From positions 4,402,001 through 4,466,000 of the forward strand of contig NZ_CP060723.1 in NCBI RefSeq assembly GCF_014395225.1: a stretch of 64,000 nt of DNA. The letters are read 5' to 3'. This stretch comes from Pedobacter roseus. Its GTDB lineage: Bacteria; Bacteroidota; Bacteroidia; Sphingobacteriales; Sphingobacteriaceae. Positions 25,114 through 34,088 of this stretch are shown piece after piece. The number at the start of each line of letters is the position of its first letter. Position 1 is the first letter of the stretch. The notes under the pieces were generated by a model. That model made no database searches and was not told where the DNA came from. It saw only the letters and a program-made list of their open reading frames with translations. Position numbers and translations under genes: made by a program.

Positions 25114-28083
25114 TTATTCTACAATCAAAATCAAACCCTTTCCTTTTTCAACAGGAATCGATTTTCCATCCACATAACTTCCTGCAGTTTGGAATTTATC
25201 AATTGCGGGGGCATTTATTTTAACTTTCGATGCATTTAAACCTAGTTTAGCCCAATCAATGGCTAAATTAACCTTGGTATCTCCTTCTGCCCAGCTCGCC
25301 AAAGCAATCATTGTTTTTCCCTGTTTTTTGTAAACCGTTGCCAACACTTTTGGATTATCGGTTTTAACCGGACAGTTTTCGCTCCAGTAGCCAATCATTT
25401 CAGATCCTTTTATGCCAAAGTTATCCCAGGCTTTCCATAAAGGTTTCGGATCACTTTTATCCGACCAGCCTAAACGACTCGTCATGCCATAAATCATCCC
25501 ACGCCAGGGGTTTCCATCATCCTGCAACATCTCGCCCATTAAACCGAAAGGAATTCCGCTTACTTCTGTTAAAAAGAAATCAGGATTATTTTTTTGATAA
25601 TCGAAATATTCGCCAAACCATAAACGGTTCAGGTAAGGGAAATGCTCCAGGTATAAAATGGCGCTGTTATTAAAACCATCGCTTTTATTGTATTGGTTTG
25701 CAGAATGCAGATCGATAATACCCGGATGGTTATTCTGTGTAAGTACACGCTTAATTCGCTTCATGGTTACGCGATCAAAAGCCACATCATCTAAATACAC
25801 ACCATCAATCCCAACATTGTTTACTAACCAGTTCATGCCTTCTACATAATAATTATGCCAGCGATTCATTCCACTGTTAATTACAGCCGCATCTTTAATT
25901 TCGGGTACAAACCAGGCAGCAATATAATTAGTATCCAAATGCTCCTGTAACCAGCTAAAACCGCCACCTTTACCAGGAGAGTAAACTTCGGTACCTAAAC
26001 TCCGTAAAGCAGGCCACTCGTAAGCATGGTTAGATAATTCGCGAACGGTATTATAAATTTTCACTTTCAATCCTTTCGAATGCGCATTATCGATATAACC
26101 TTTCATCTTTTTCCACTCGATAAACGGATAGTTGATCCAGGGATTAATTGGTGTGGCATGGTGAATGTTCACTACCGTTGCACCTGTCGATTTAATCGAA
26201 TCTAAATCACCATATTTATGATAAAAACGGTTGTCCCATTGGAAATCGGTATTGATTAAATGAAAAGGCGTAATCAGCAAGTTGAAGTTGTAATAAAGTA
26301 CATCTCCCTTTCTCATGCTTCTTGCCCCTGTAAAGTTATCGGCCAGCATCGAACTGCCTTTTACATTGATCTGGATGCCACCCTTATCTCCATTACCCCA
26401 CGATTTAGGCAATATTAAAGGCTTTTGAAGGTAGAAATTGGTATTCAACGGGCGAACATAGTTCTCATCTCTCAAATTGTAATACAGGCCCGCATTTACA
26501 TTTCCGATCCACACCGCATCCTGGTTTTTATTGGCCACGTCCCATTTCCATTTCACAGTGTCAGGTCTAACACCGCCTTTTTCACCCAAACCCATTAGAT
26601 ATTTAGTAGAACCCTTATCAAAAGGAATATGAAAATCAACATTACTGAATTCCACATCTTTTAACGCTGTAACCTTAACTACATAATGAACATAACCATC
26701 AAACTCTAAAGCACCTTCTAAATCCATTTTCAGGTTTTCAGAAGTATTAGTCGCCGACCATTTTACTGTTCCAGCTTCTTTACCGGTAATTTGAAAATTG
26801 GTTGGTACAAATTTCTCCTGCGTTTTTGGCGTATTAAAAAAGTGAAAGTGAATTGGTTCTGCCAGGATATTATTTGGTTTTTCGTTATAAGCGGTCATTT
26901 CAGCATTAAAGAAAGTCTGAATCTGCTTAGGAAAACCATCTGCGTTGATTTCAAATTTTCTGCCTAAAAGAGAGATTACATTACCTTCAACTGTTAAAGG
27001 CGTATAAGGAGCAACTACAGTATTGGCTTGTGCCAAAGTAGAATTTAACCAGGTTAAACGGGTCTGTTTGTTTGGCGTTCCTACACCCGCATCAGCTAAA
27101 ACTTCACTACCTACGGTAATTCTAACATCGATTACTTTAGATTTTCCATTGGCTTTGACCGTAAATTTCCCAGCATAAATGCCTGCAATTGTAGTTTTAG
27201 GAATATTTACAGTAATCCACATCGGCTGAATTTTACCTGATGATACATTTACCGTTTCCACCAATGGTTTGTTATCGTAACTCGTTCCATTGGTATTTAA
27301 ACAGTTGATGTTTTTAGAAGAAATTACTTTCCCAGTGCTAGTTTTTAAATCGCCGAAGTTCACCTCAACGTTTTTTAAATCTTTCAAAGCATATACACCC
27401 AATTGAAAAGCATAGTTTTCGCCCTTGCTGGCCATTCCTGTGAAAGAATTTAATGCCCCTTTTTGCACCCAACGGTAAGGCAGGTCGTTTTGCATTTTAA
27501 TGGGGTACATCCTGTCCTCCGGAAACACAATAAAAGCATCTGAAGGATATTTCACCTTAATAGAAGCAGTTTCTTTAGCAGTGGCGATGATTTCCATTGG
27601 ATAAAAAGAATTGAAAGCATCGATAGATTGAATCTCCACCACTGAAGTGTTCACCTTAACTTGCTTTGCAGTGCTCAACCAAGCCTGATCTACCTGTTTA
27701 GGTTTGATGTAAACTCCCTTTGGATAATTATCCCTGCCTTCATTTTTATAAGCGAGGTAATACACGTAATATTTTCCGGCACCAGTAGTTTCAAAATAAA
27801 CATCAGCACTTTCTCTAGTTAATTTATCTGTACCAACCACTGAAATGGTTTTACCGTTGGCATCCTGAACGATGATTCCTTTTAACTCAGGATGTTCATC
27901 CCTCCTGCGCCAATCAATTTTAGCATGGGCAATTTTTCCAATACCAGCAAACTGGAGCACAACACGATGGTTCCCCAGCGAATCAGGATTCCAGGCATTG
28001 TTACCACTGGTATATTTTAATATTTGTGCATGAAGGGATAGCTGTCCGAATAAACAGACAAGTAAAAAAAGCCTAAATTTCAT
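25114..28083 (-). CDS. Secreted glycoside-hydrolase-like protein (DUF6067-like)
   Basis: A 989-residue exported protein starting at the ATG at 28083 (an upstream TTG would add two residues). A signal peptide ends near SLHAQIL. The N-terminal ~130 residues (RVVLQFAGIGKIAHAKIDWR) look like a carbohydrate-binding beta domain, followed by beta-rich modules. The C-terminal part (about 620-950) looks like a TIM-barrel with VGIDGVYLDDVAFDRVTMKR and IIDLHSANQYNKSDGFNNSA, carrying candidate acidic catalytic residues (LDD). It resembles DUF6067/GH-like proteins of Bacteroidetes; activity is unproven. A LacI-type palindrome lies 67 bp upstream. Confidence 0.75.
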   Translation of the reverse strand: MKFRLFLLVCLFGQLSLHAQILKYTSGNNAWNPDSLGNHRVVLQFAGIGKIAHAKIDWRRRDEHPELKGIIVQDANGKTISVVGTDKLTRESADVYFETTGAGKYYVYYLAYKNEGRDNYPKGVYIKPKQVDQAWLSTAKQVKVNTSVVEIQSIDAFNSFYPMEIIATAKETASIKVKYPSDAFIVFPEDRMYPIKMQNDLPYRWVQKGALNSFTGMASKGENYAFQLGVYALKDLKNVEVNFGDLKTSTGKVISSKNINCLNTNGTSYDNKPLVETVNVSSGKIQPMWITVNIPKTTIAGIYAGKFTVKANGKSKVIDVRITVGSEVLADAGVGTPNKQTRLTWLNSTLAQANTVVAPYTPLTVEGNVISLLGRKFEINADGFPKQIQTFFNAEMTAYNEKPNNILAEPIHFHFFNTPKTQEKFVPTNFQITGKEAGTVKWSATNTSENLKMDLEGALEFDGYVHYVVKVTALKDVEFSNVDFHIPFDKGSTKYLMGLGEKGGVRPDTVKWKWDVANKNQDAVWIGNVNAGLYYNLRDENYVRPLNTNFYLQKPLILPKSWGNGDKGGIQINVKGSSMLADNFTGARSMRKGDVLYYNFNLLITPFHLINTDFQWDNRFYHKYGDLDSIKSTGATVVNIHHATPINPWINYPFIEWKKMKGYIDNAHSKGLKVKIYNTVRELSNHAYEWPALRSLGTEVYSPGKGGGFSWLQEHLDTNYIAAWFVPEIKDAAVINSGMNRWHNYYVEGMNWLVNNVGIDGVYLDDVAFDRVTMKRIKRVLTQNNHPGIIDLHSANQYNKSDGFNNSAILYLEHFPYLNRLWFGEYFDYQKNNPDFFLTEVSGIPFGLMGEMLQDDGNPWRGMIYGMTSRLGWSDKSDPKPLWKAWDNFGIKGSEMIGYWSENCPVKTDNPKVLATVYKKQGKTMIALASWAEGDTKVNLAIDWAKLGLNASKVKINAPAIDKFQTAGSYVDGKSIPVEKGKGLILIVE

Positions 28084-28149
28084 TATCAATTTGTTTTAGG
28101 CTAATTTATGTATAGCAGATTGAATTAAAGCTATGTAATGAAAAAATGA

Positions 28150-28163
28150 GACAAACGTTTGTC
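28150..28163. promoter_or_regulatory. LacI-type operator candidate (14-bp perfect palindrome)
   Basis: GACAAACGTTTGTC is perfectly palindromic with a central CG, as in operators of LacI/GalR-family regulators such as PurR. It lies 67-80 bp upstream of the GH-like gene ATG and 4 bp past the stop of the upstream gene. No LacI regulator is encoded in the window. Confidence 0.45.
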
Positions 28164-28166
28164 CAA

Positions 28167-29336
28167 TTATTTAAATCCGTTATATATCAAAAAGGCATCG
28201 TAACGTTTTAAAAAATCAAGCTTTCCGGAAGGCAATTGCTTAAAGTTTCCCATTAAAATAAGTTGCTTATCCACTTTTCCAACAGTTTCTTCAACTAACC
28301 GATTAGCTTCAAGCTGATCTTTTGAAGATAATCCCGTTATTGCCGCGCCTTGCCAAATCACTGGTTTCAGTTTATCATACGTTGATAAAGAGTTGTAATA
28401 ACCGGTTGCAATAAATGCTACATTGTTCCTGAAATCTTTGGATTTATCCAAAATCGAGGCAAAAGAATATTTCTTTTCTATAGAAGCATGGTAACTACCA
28501 AAATTGCCAAAAAACCTGGGTTTCAAATCAGGGTTTGTTTTTAAAATTCCGTCAAATGCAATTTTGAAATTCTCCAATAACTCCTCTTCACGGTGAACGC
28601 CACGAAATTGTTTTACACTATTTACAATAAGGTAATAATCTTTATAAAAATCACCAAAGCAGGCCAGTAATTCAGGAACATGCATTTTGCTTACTTCTTT
28701 CAACCGAAATGTTAGACCACTTAAAATCTGATAATCATTGCTATTTAAGATTTTTTCGAATAAATCATTGATCTCTCCAGGTAAGGGCCTGAGAGAATAT
28801 TTTCTTAAATATTTAATAGCATTCAAATAATCACGCTGAACATTTGTTCTTGTAGATGTATTTTGAAGATCAATATCTATTCCTACAAATGAAATCTTAT
28901 TTGAACTTGATTGTTTTAAATTGTATTTGTACAAAGAAATCATGTTGTAATAATATCGCTTAAGGCTTAAACTATCAAGCCCCAGTTGATCATCCCAGGT
29001 AGCCAGAATCTTTAAATCTCCGGTTTTCAGGAAAAGATTATAACAAAATAAGTAAGAATGACTATATTCTGAAAGCATGTAATTAACACCCTTTATTTCA
29101 TGCAAGGCGATAAAAATTGACTGAAGGCTTCTGCCGGTTGATTTCATATCATGATATTCTCCTTTCAAATAGATCATTTTTTCAGGTAGCATCTTAGCCA
29201 TTGATTGAGATAAAGATTTAATATCAATACTATCTGAAGTTGCGATAACAAGTTTATTAATAATACTATCCTGTTGACTTTGAGCCGCTGCGCTTGAAAA
29301 GCTGAACAGGATGCAGAGGGCGATAATGACTTTCAT
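28167..29336 (-). CDS. Exported protein, erythromycin-esterase/ChaN-like fold (putative)
   Basis: A 389-residue protein started at the ATG at 29336 (the upstream start would be TTG). A signal peptide (VIIALCILFSFSSAAAQ) is followed by a domain with KMIYLKGEYHDMKSTGRSLQ, then ISFVGIDIDLQNTST and KPRFFGNFGSYHASIEKKYS. The spacing of E-H, D and H motifs recalls the EreA/ChaN (Tiki-like) superfamily, in which His and Glu bind a metal. Sequence is diverged and the substrate is unknown. It is the only gene between the ribosomal terminator and the GH-like gene and may share a transcript with the latter. Confidence 0.5.
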   Translation of the reverse strand: MKVIIALCILFSFSSAAAQSQQDSIINKLVIATSDSIDIKSLSQSMAKMLPEKMIYLKGEYHDMKSTGRSLQSIFIALHEIKGVNYMLSEYSHSYLFCYNLFLKTGDLKILATWDDQLGLDSLSLKRYYYNMISLYKYNLKQSSSNKISFVGIDIDLQNTSTRTNVQRDYLNAIKYLRKYSLRPLPGEINDLFEKILNSNDYQILSGLTFRLKEVSKMHVPELLACFGDFYKDYYLIVNSVKQFRGVHREEELLENFKIAFDGILKTNPDLKPRFFGNFGSYHASIEKKYSFASILDKSKDFRNNVAFIATGYYNSLSTYDKLKPVIWQGAAITGLSSKDQLEANRLVEETVGKVDKQLILMGNFKQLPSGKLDFLKRYDAFLIYNGFK

Positions 29337-29375
29337 AATTTGGTAATACAAGAATAGAAAAAAAACAACATAAAA

Positions 29376-29403
29376 AAAGTCCTGTTCTTTCGAACAGGAC
29401 TTT
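29376..29403 (-). terminator. Terminator of the S10-spc-alpha ribosomal cluster
   Basis: Perfect 12-bp stem AAAGTCCTGTTC (29376-29387)/GAACAGGACTTT (29392-29403), loop TTTC, followed on the minus strand by a seven-T tract. It lies 23 bp after the rplQ stop. Confidence 0.93.
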
Positions 29404-29425
29404 CTTATACTTAAAGGGAATAAAA

Positions 29426-29950
29426 TTATTCTCCTTTTGGTTCTTCAGTAGCAGGAGCTTCTTCAGCAGGAGCAACTTCTTCGGCAACTTCAGCTTTCGC
29501 TTCAGCAGCTTTAGGTGCAGCAGCAGCTTTGCTTCTACCACGACGAGTTGTTTTCTTCTCTTCTTTAACTTCTACATCTTTACCGTAAACTGTATTGTAG
29601 TCTACCAATTCAATTAATGCCATCTCAGCGTTATCACCCTGACGATTGTTTAATTTAATGATACGAGTGTAACCACCTGGACGGTTTGCAACTTTCTCAG
29701 CAATTTCGCGGAATAAAATTGTTACTACTTCTTTATCTTGTAAATAAGCAAATACAGTACGACGTGAGTGAGTAGTATCATTTTTTGATTTAGTGATAAT
29801 TGGCTCAACATAAGTACGTAATGCTTTAGCTTTAGCTAAAGTAGTTGTAATTCTTTTGTGCAAAATAAGTGATGAAGCCATGTTAGCTAACATCGCCTTT
29901 CTGTGGCTTGCGGTTCTACCTAAGTGGTTTACTTTTTTACCGTGTCTCAT
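29426..29950 (-). CDS. rplQ: Ribosomal protein bL17
   Basis: Large-subunit protein, 174 residues. The core (1-120) is typical: MRHGKKVNHLGRTASHRKAM, then TTLAKAKALRTYVEPIITK and RPGGYTRIIKLNNRQGDNAE. Unusual is the long C-terminal tail of about 50 residues, first basic (TTRRGRSKAAAAPK), then rich in Ala and Glu (AEVAEEVAPAEEAPATEE). Many bacterial L17 proteins end soon after the core. It is the last gene of the minus-strand ribosomal cluster, 111 bp after rpoA and just before the strong terminator. Confidence 0.98.
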   Translation of the reverse strand: MRHGKKVNHLGRTASHRKAMLANMASSLILHKRITTTLAKAKALRTYVEPIITKSKNDTTHSRRTVFAYLQDKEVVTILFREIAEKVANRPGGYTRIIKLNNRQGDNAEMALIELVDYNTVYGKDVEVKEEKKTTRRGRSKAAAAPKAAEAKAEVAEEVAPAEEAPATEEPKGE

Positions 29951-30061
29951 TGTTTTTTAATTGAGTGTATACCGTCTCGTTGCAATTAAGCTGAGGGAAT
30001 TATACACTGTGAAATAATAATTTGTTCAACGCTTTGCGCTAAGCGCATGGCGCCATGCTGA

Positions 30062-31054
30062 CTATTCTTCGTCTAATTTAAATTTAGACAGGTTCATACC
30101 GAATGATAAACCTTTTGATTTTACTAATTCCTGGATCTCTGTTAAAGATTTTTTACCGAAGTTTCTGAATTTTAACATATCAGCAACATCGTAAGAAACT
30201 AAATCAGCTAAAGTACGGATATCAGCAGCTTTTAAGCAGTTTAATGCCCTAACTGAAAGATCCATGTCTACTAATTCAGTTTTAAGGATTTTACGCATGT
30301 GTAAAATTTCCTCGTCAACTTCTTTAGTTTCTTCTTTAGCCTGAGATTCTAATACTAAATTCTCATCAGAGAATAACATAAAGTGTTGGATAAGGATCTT
30401 AGCCGCTTCTTTTAATGCTTCTTCAGGATGAATTGAACCGTCAGTAGAGATATCTAAAACCAATTTTTCATAATCCGTTTTTTGCTCAACACGAAAGTTT
30501 TCGATCGTGTATTTTACATTTTTCATTGGAGTATAAATCGAATCGATTGCGATTACACCTACAACAGCATCAGCAACTTTATTTTCTTCAGCAGGTACAT
30601 AACCACGTCCTTTATTGATGGTTAATTCCACTTCCAAAGTAACAGATTTATCCATGTTGCAGATAACGTGCTCAGGGTTTAAAACTGTAAAGTTGTTAGA
30701 GAATTTAGTGATATCACCAGCTTTAAACTGATCTTGACCATTAACGATGATGAAAACTTTTTCAGAATCACCTGAATCACCAGTTTTCTTAAAACGAACT
30801 TGTTTTAAGTTTAGGATGATATCAGTTAAATCTTCTACAACACCTTTCATGGTAGAAAACTCGTGAGAAACGCCTGAAAAACGAATAGTAGTAATAGCAT
30901 AACCTTCTAATGAAGAAAGTAAAATTCTTCTTAAGGCATTACCAATTGTTACACCGAAACCGGGCTCTAAAGGACGAAATTCAAATGTGCCATCGAAATC
31001 GGTTGATTTCTGCATGATCACTTTGTCTGGTTTCTGAAATGCTAAAATTGCCAT
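30062..31054 (-). CDS. rpoA: DNA-directed RNA polymerase alpha subunit
   Basis: 330 residues, the normal length. The N-terminal assembly domain (1-230) shows FEFRPLEPGFGVTIGNALRR and LLSSLEGYAITTIRFSG; the C-terminal domain (about 250-325) shows VDMDLSVRALNCLKAADIRT and LLKFRNFGKKSLTEIQELV-like residues for DNA and regulator contact. It sits between rpsD and rplQ, the standard alpha-operon place. It lacks odd features. Confidence 0.98.
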   Translation of the reverse strand: MAILAFQKPDKVIMQKSTDFDGTFEFRPLEPGFGVTIGNALRRILLSSLEGYAITTIRFSGVSHEFSTMKGVVEDLTDIILNLKQVRFKKTGDSGDSEKVFIIVNGQDQFKAGDITKFSNNFTVLNPEHVICNMDKSVTLEVELTINKGRGYVPAEENKVADAVVGVIAIDSIYTPMKNVKYTIENFRVEQKTDYEKLVLDISTDGSIHPEEALKEAAKILIQHFMLFSDENLVLESQAKEETKEVDEEILHMRKILKTELVDMDLSVRALNCLKAADIRTLADLVSYDVADMLKFRNFGKKSLTEIQELVKSKGLSFGMNLSKFKLDEE

Positions 31055-31139
31055 TTATAATTTTTTAAATTCGTTATTGAATATATAGTAACAAGAAAAA
31101 AGTTAATTACCCTTTTGAGGTAATTAACTATCTTATTTA

Positions 31140-31748
31140 TTACTTTGAGTATAACTCGATGATTAAGTTTTCCTTGATGTTTTCAGGAATCTCATCACGT
31201 TGAGGGTAAGTTAAGAATTTACCAGTTAATTCACCAGCATTCCACTCTAACCATGCGAACTTGTTAATTGTTCTGCCTGCAACTGAGTTACTAATTGATT
31301 CTAAAGATTTAGATTTTTCACGAACAGCAACCACATCACCAGCTTTTAACTGATATGAAGGGATATTTACAACTTCACCATTCACGGTTACGTGTTTATG
31401 GCTAACTAACTGGCGTGCACCAGAACGGGTTGTTGCAATACCTAAACGGTATACTGTGTTATCTAAACGTGCTTCTAATAATTGAAGTAAGTTATCACCA
31501 GTGATACCTGCACGTGAAGATGCTTTTTTAAACAAGTTACTAAACTGTTTTTCTAACACACCATAAGTGTATTTTACTTTTTGTTTCTCCATTAACTGGA
31601 TAGCATATTCAGATTGTTTTCCTCTTCTTTTTGATGAGCCATGTTGCCCAGGAGGATAATTTTTTCTGTCTAACACCTTATCAGGACCGAAGATTGGTTC
31701 TCTGAATTTACGGGCGATTTTTGATTTTGGGCCTGTATATCTTGCCAT
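31140..31748 (-). CDS. rpsD: Ribosomal protein uS4
   Basis: 202 residues, a primary 16S-binding protein and translational regulator in other bacteria. MARYTGPKSKIARKFREPIF and the S4 RNA-binding domain LEARLDNTVYRLGIATTRSG, SHKHVTVNGEVVNIPSYQLK are clear. The N-terminus lacks the zinc-binding Cys set. It is located between rpsK and rpoA. Confidence 0.98.
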   Translation of the reverse strand: MARYTGPKSKIARKFREPIFGPDKVLDRKNYPPGQHGSSKRRGKQSEYAIQLMEKQKVKYTYGVLEKQFSNLFKKASSRAGITGDNLLQLLEARLDNTVYRLGIATTRSGARQLVSHKHVTVNGEVVNIPSYQLKAGDVVAVREKSKSLESISNSVAGRTINKFAWLEWNAGELTGKFLTYPQRDEIPENIKENLIIELYSK

Positions 31749-31810
31749 TTTTTTTCTGTTTTTAAAGTATCATCCAGCCTGTAACTGGAGATTCTTAGCT
31801 TTAAAATTAA

Positions 31811-32200
31811 TTAAACTCTTCTCTTTTTAGGAGGACGACATCCGTTGTGAGGAAGTGGAGTAATATCTTTAATAGATGTTACTTCGATACCTGCTACTTG
31901 TAAAGTTCTGATTGCAGATTCACGACCTGAACCCGGACCTTTTACAAATACTTCAACTTTACGTAAGCCTAAATCAAATGCAACTTTACCGCAATCTGAT
32001 GCTGCTTGACCAGCTGCATACGGTGTGTTCTTTTTAGAACCTTTAAAGCCCATTTTACCAGCAGAAGACCATGAAATAGTCTGTCCGTTGTTGTTTGTTA
32101 AGGTAACGATGATGTTGTTGAAAGTAGCATTGATATGCGCCTGACCAACAGACTCAATTACAACGATACGTTTTTTTGTTACTTTTTTACTCTTAGCCAT
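31811..32200 (-). CDS. rpsK: Ribosomal protein uS11
   Basis: 129 residues. Conserved sequence VGQAHINATFNNIIVTLTNN and PGSGRESAIRTLQVAGIEV, ending NGCRPPKKRRV. It follows rpsM after a 152-bp spacer that contains a repeat-derived inverted repeat, which is longer than most gaps in this cluster. Confidence 0.98.
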   Translation of the reverse strand: MAKSKKVTKKRIVVIESVGQAHINATFNNIIVTLTNNNGQTISWSSAGKMGFKGSKKNTPYAAGQAASDCGKVAFDLGLRKVEVFVKGPGSGRESAIRTLQVAGIEVTSIKDITPLPHNGCRPPKKRRV

Positions 32201-32352
32201 TTTATCTTTTAGATTTTAGATATGAGACTTGAGATATGAGACTTTCTCTACCCCGATACTCAGTATCCTACTTTTTCTCTTTTATTCCAGATCTGAGCAG
32301 ATTTTAAAGACGCGAAGCTCACATCTAAAATCTCACCTCTCCTATCTATCTA
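32201..32352 (-). repeat. rpsM-rpsK spacer with a dispersed inverted repeat
   Basis: GATTTTAGAT at 32212-32221 pairs with ATCTAAAATC at 32323-32332. Next to the first arm is the tandem phrase TATGAGACTTGAGATATGAGACTT (within 32221-32244, same style as other spacers). The whole would be transcribed inside the operon. Confidence 0.6.
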
Positions 32353-32730
32353 TTACTTAGTAGCTTTTTTCTTGTTAGCAACTGTTTTTCTCTTACCCTT
32401 ACGAGTACGTGAGTTGTTTTTAGTACGCTGACCACGAGAAGGTAAACCTTTTCTGTGACGTAAACCACGGTAACAACCAATATCCATTAAACGCTTGATG
32501 TTTAACTGGACCTCTGAGCGTAAAGCACCTTCTACTTTAATCTCATCGTTGATCATTGTACGGATTGCCGTCAACTCATCATCAGACCAGTCTTGTACTT
32601 TTTTGTTTAAATCGATACCTGCTGTAGTTAAAATACGTTGTGCAGTTGTTCTGCCAATTCCGTAGATATAGGTTAAACCGATCTCTCCTCTTTTGTTTCT
32701 TGGTAAATCAATACCTGAAATCCTTGCCAT
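32353..32730 (-). CDS. rpsM: Ribosomal protein uS13
   Basis: 125 residues. MARISGIDLPRNKRGEIGLT, YIYGIGRTTAQRILTTAGID and the C-terminal GLRHRKGLPSRGQRTKNNSR are family signatures. It lies 70 bp after rpmJ and begins the alpha-type gene group rpsM-rpsK-rpsD-rpoA-rplQ. Confidence 0.98.
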   Translation of the reverse strand: MARISGIDLPRNKRGEIGLTYIYGIGRTTAQRILTTAGIDLNKKVQDWSDDELTAIRTMINDEIKVEGALRSEVQLNIKRLMDIGCYRGLRHRKGLPSRGQRTKNNSRTRKGKRKTVANKKKATK

Positions 32731-32800
32731 ATTTATTTATGTTTTTTACGTAACTCCGAACGGCGGGCCACCGTTGTGCGGTTCATTACAATATTCTTAA

Positions 32801-32917
32801 TTACCCCTGACGTTGTTTGTATTTAGGATTTTTCTTGTTGATAACGTAAAGTTTACCTTTACGGCGAATAATCTTACAATCAGCGCTACGTTTTTTAATT
32901 GATGATCTAACTTTCAT
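32801..32917 (-). CDS. rpmJ: Ribosomal protein bL36, zinc-free form
   Basis: A 38-codon gene found by reading between rpsM and infA. The protein starts MKVRSSIKKRSADCKIIRRK and ends NPKYKQRQG. Only one Cys remains, so the usual zinc ribbon (three Cys and a His) is not formed; this is the C-minus form. It starts 1 base after the infA stop-side boundary (infA ends at 32919), so the two are tightly linked. Confidence 0.97.
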   Translation of the reverse strand: MKVRSSIKKRSADCKIIRRKGKLYVINKKNPKYKQRQG

Positions 32918-32918
32918 T

Positions 32919-33137
32919 TTATTTGTATCTATAAGTAATGCGTCCTTTTGTTAAATCATAAGGAGACATTTCCAATTTAACTTTATCCCCAGGAAGAATT
33001 TTGATGTAGTGCATCCTCATCTTACCTGAAATGTGAGCAATAATCTCATGCCCGTTCTCGAGTTCTACCCGGAACATTGCATTAGACAATGCTTCTCTTA
33101 TTACTCCGTCTTGTTCAATTGAGGCTTGTTTAGCCAT
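32919..33137 (-). CDS. infA: Translation initiation factor IF-1
   Basis: 72 residues, an S1-type OB-fold protein that binds the A site of the 30S subunit. The sequence EQDGVIREALSNAMFRVELE and GKMRMHYIKILPGDKVKLEM, ending GRITYRYK, is nearly invariant. Order map-infA-rpmJ is as in many bacteria. Confidence 0.98.
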   Translation of the reverse strand: MAKQASIEQDGVIREALSNAMFRVELENGHEIIAHISGKMRMHYIKILPGDKVKLEMSPYDLTKGRITYRYK

Positions 33138-33208
33138 ATTTTATTGATTGTTACTTAATTAGCTGCTTCTAAACAGGGTTGCAAAATTAAATAAAAAATT
33201 TTAATTAT

Positions 33209-33994
33209 TTATTTTTTTTGTTGTAAAACTTCTTCTATTATAGAAAACGTTGATAAAACCTCTGCTTTGCCCTTTTTAACGGCTACTGTATGTTCAAAAT
33301 GTGCTGATGGTTTATTGTCTTTACTGGTTACTGTCCATCCATCTTTATGGAATTTAACACCGGCTACGCCTGCATTGATCATGGGTTCAATTGCAATTAC
33401 CATTCCTTCTTCAAGTTTTGGTCCTGCACCACGCTTTCCATAATTAGGAATTTCTGGTTTCTCATGAAGCTTTACGCCAACGCCATGTCCAACAAGTTCT
33501 CTTACTACTCCAAATCCATTAGTTTCTGCATGGTTCTGAACAGCGAAACCAACATCACCGATACGCATACCGGCAACTGCTTTCTCTATTCCCAACTCCA
33601 GGCAACGTTTAGTAACCTCAACCAGTTTCTGTTTTTCAGCATCAATTTCTCCGATGGAGAAAGTATAAGCCGAATCGCCAAAATAGTTATTCTTGATTAC
33701 GCCACAATCAACCGAAATCAGATCCCCATCTTTAATTACATAATCGCTTGGAAAACCATGAACAACCTGCTCATTTGGCGAAATACATAAAGAATAAGGA
33801 AAACCATTGTAATTTAAAAATGCAGGGATTGCTCCATTGTCACTAATAAACTCGTAAGCCAGTTTATCTAATTGGATAGTAGTCATACCTGCCTTAATCA
33901 CTTTAGCCACTTCTGCCAAGGTTTTAGAAACAAGCATGGAACTTTCTCTTATTAACTCGATCTCCTCAAGAGATTTGTAATAGATTTTAGACAT
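33209..33994 (-). CDS. map: Methionine aminopeptidase, type I
   Basis: 261 residues; removes the initiator Met from new proteins. Metal ligands are in the usual places: GDLISVDCGVIKNNYFGDSA (two Asp), VGHGVGVKLHEKPEIPN (His), VIAIEPMIN (Glu) and a final Glu in AHFEHTVAV. It lies between secY and infA. Adenylate kinase, often found here in Gram-positives, is absent. Confidence 0.97.
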   Translation of the reverse strand: MSKIYYKSLEEIELIRESSMLVSKTLAEVAKVIKAGMTTIQLDKLAYEFISDNGAIPAFLNYNGFPYSLCISPNEQVVHGFPSDYVIKDGDLISVDCGVIKNNYFGDSAYTFSIGEIDAEKQKLVEVTKRCLELGIEKAVAGMRIGDVGFAVQNHAETNGFGVVRELVGHGVGVKLHEKPEIPNYGKRGAGPKLEEGMVIAIEPMINAGVAGVKFHKDGWTVTSKDNKPSAHFEHTVAVKKGKAEVLSTFSIIEEVLQQKK

Positions 33995-33999
33995 TCAGT

Positions 34000-34088
34000 T
34001 AAAGTTTTGAATGAGTGAATTTTGAGTGAGCAAAATGCCAAACCAGCTTTCTGCTCATTCAATCATTCAAAATTCAATAATTCCATTT
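34000..34088 (-). repeat. secY-map spacer with a long imperfect hairpin
   Basis: GAATGATTGAATGAGCA-type arm pairs with TGCTCACTCAAAATTCACTC and onward, within 34005-34085. It belongs to the same phrase family as the hairpin at 49569-49640. It is transcribed between secY and map. Confidence 0.6.
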
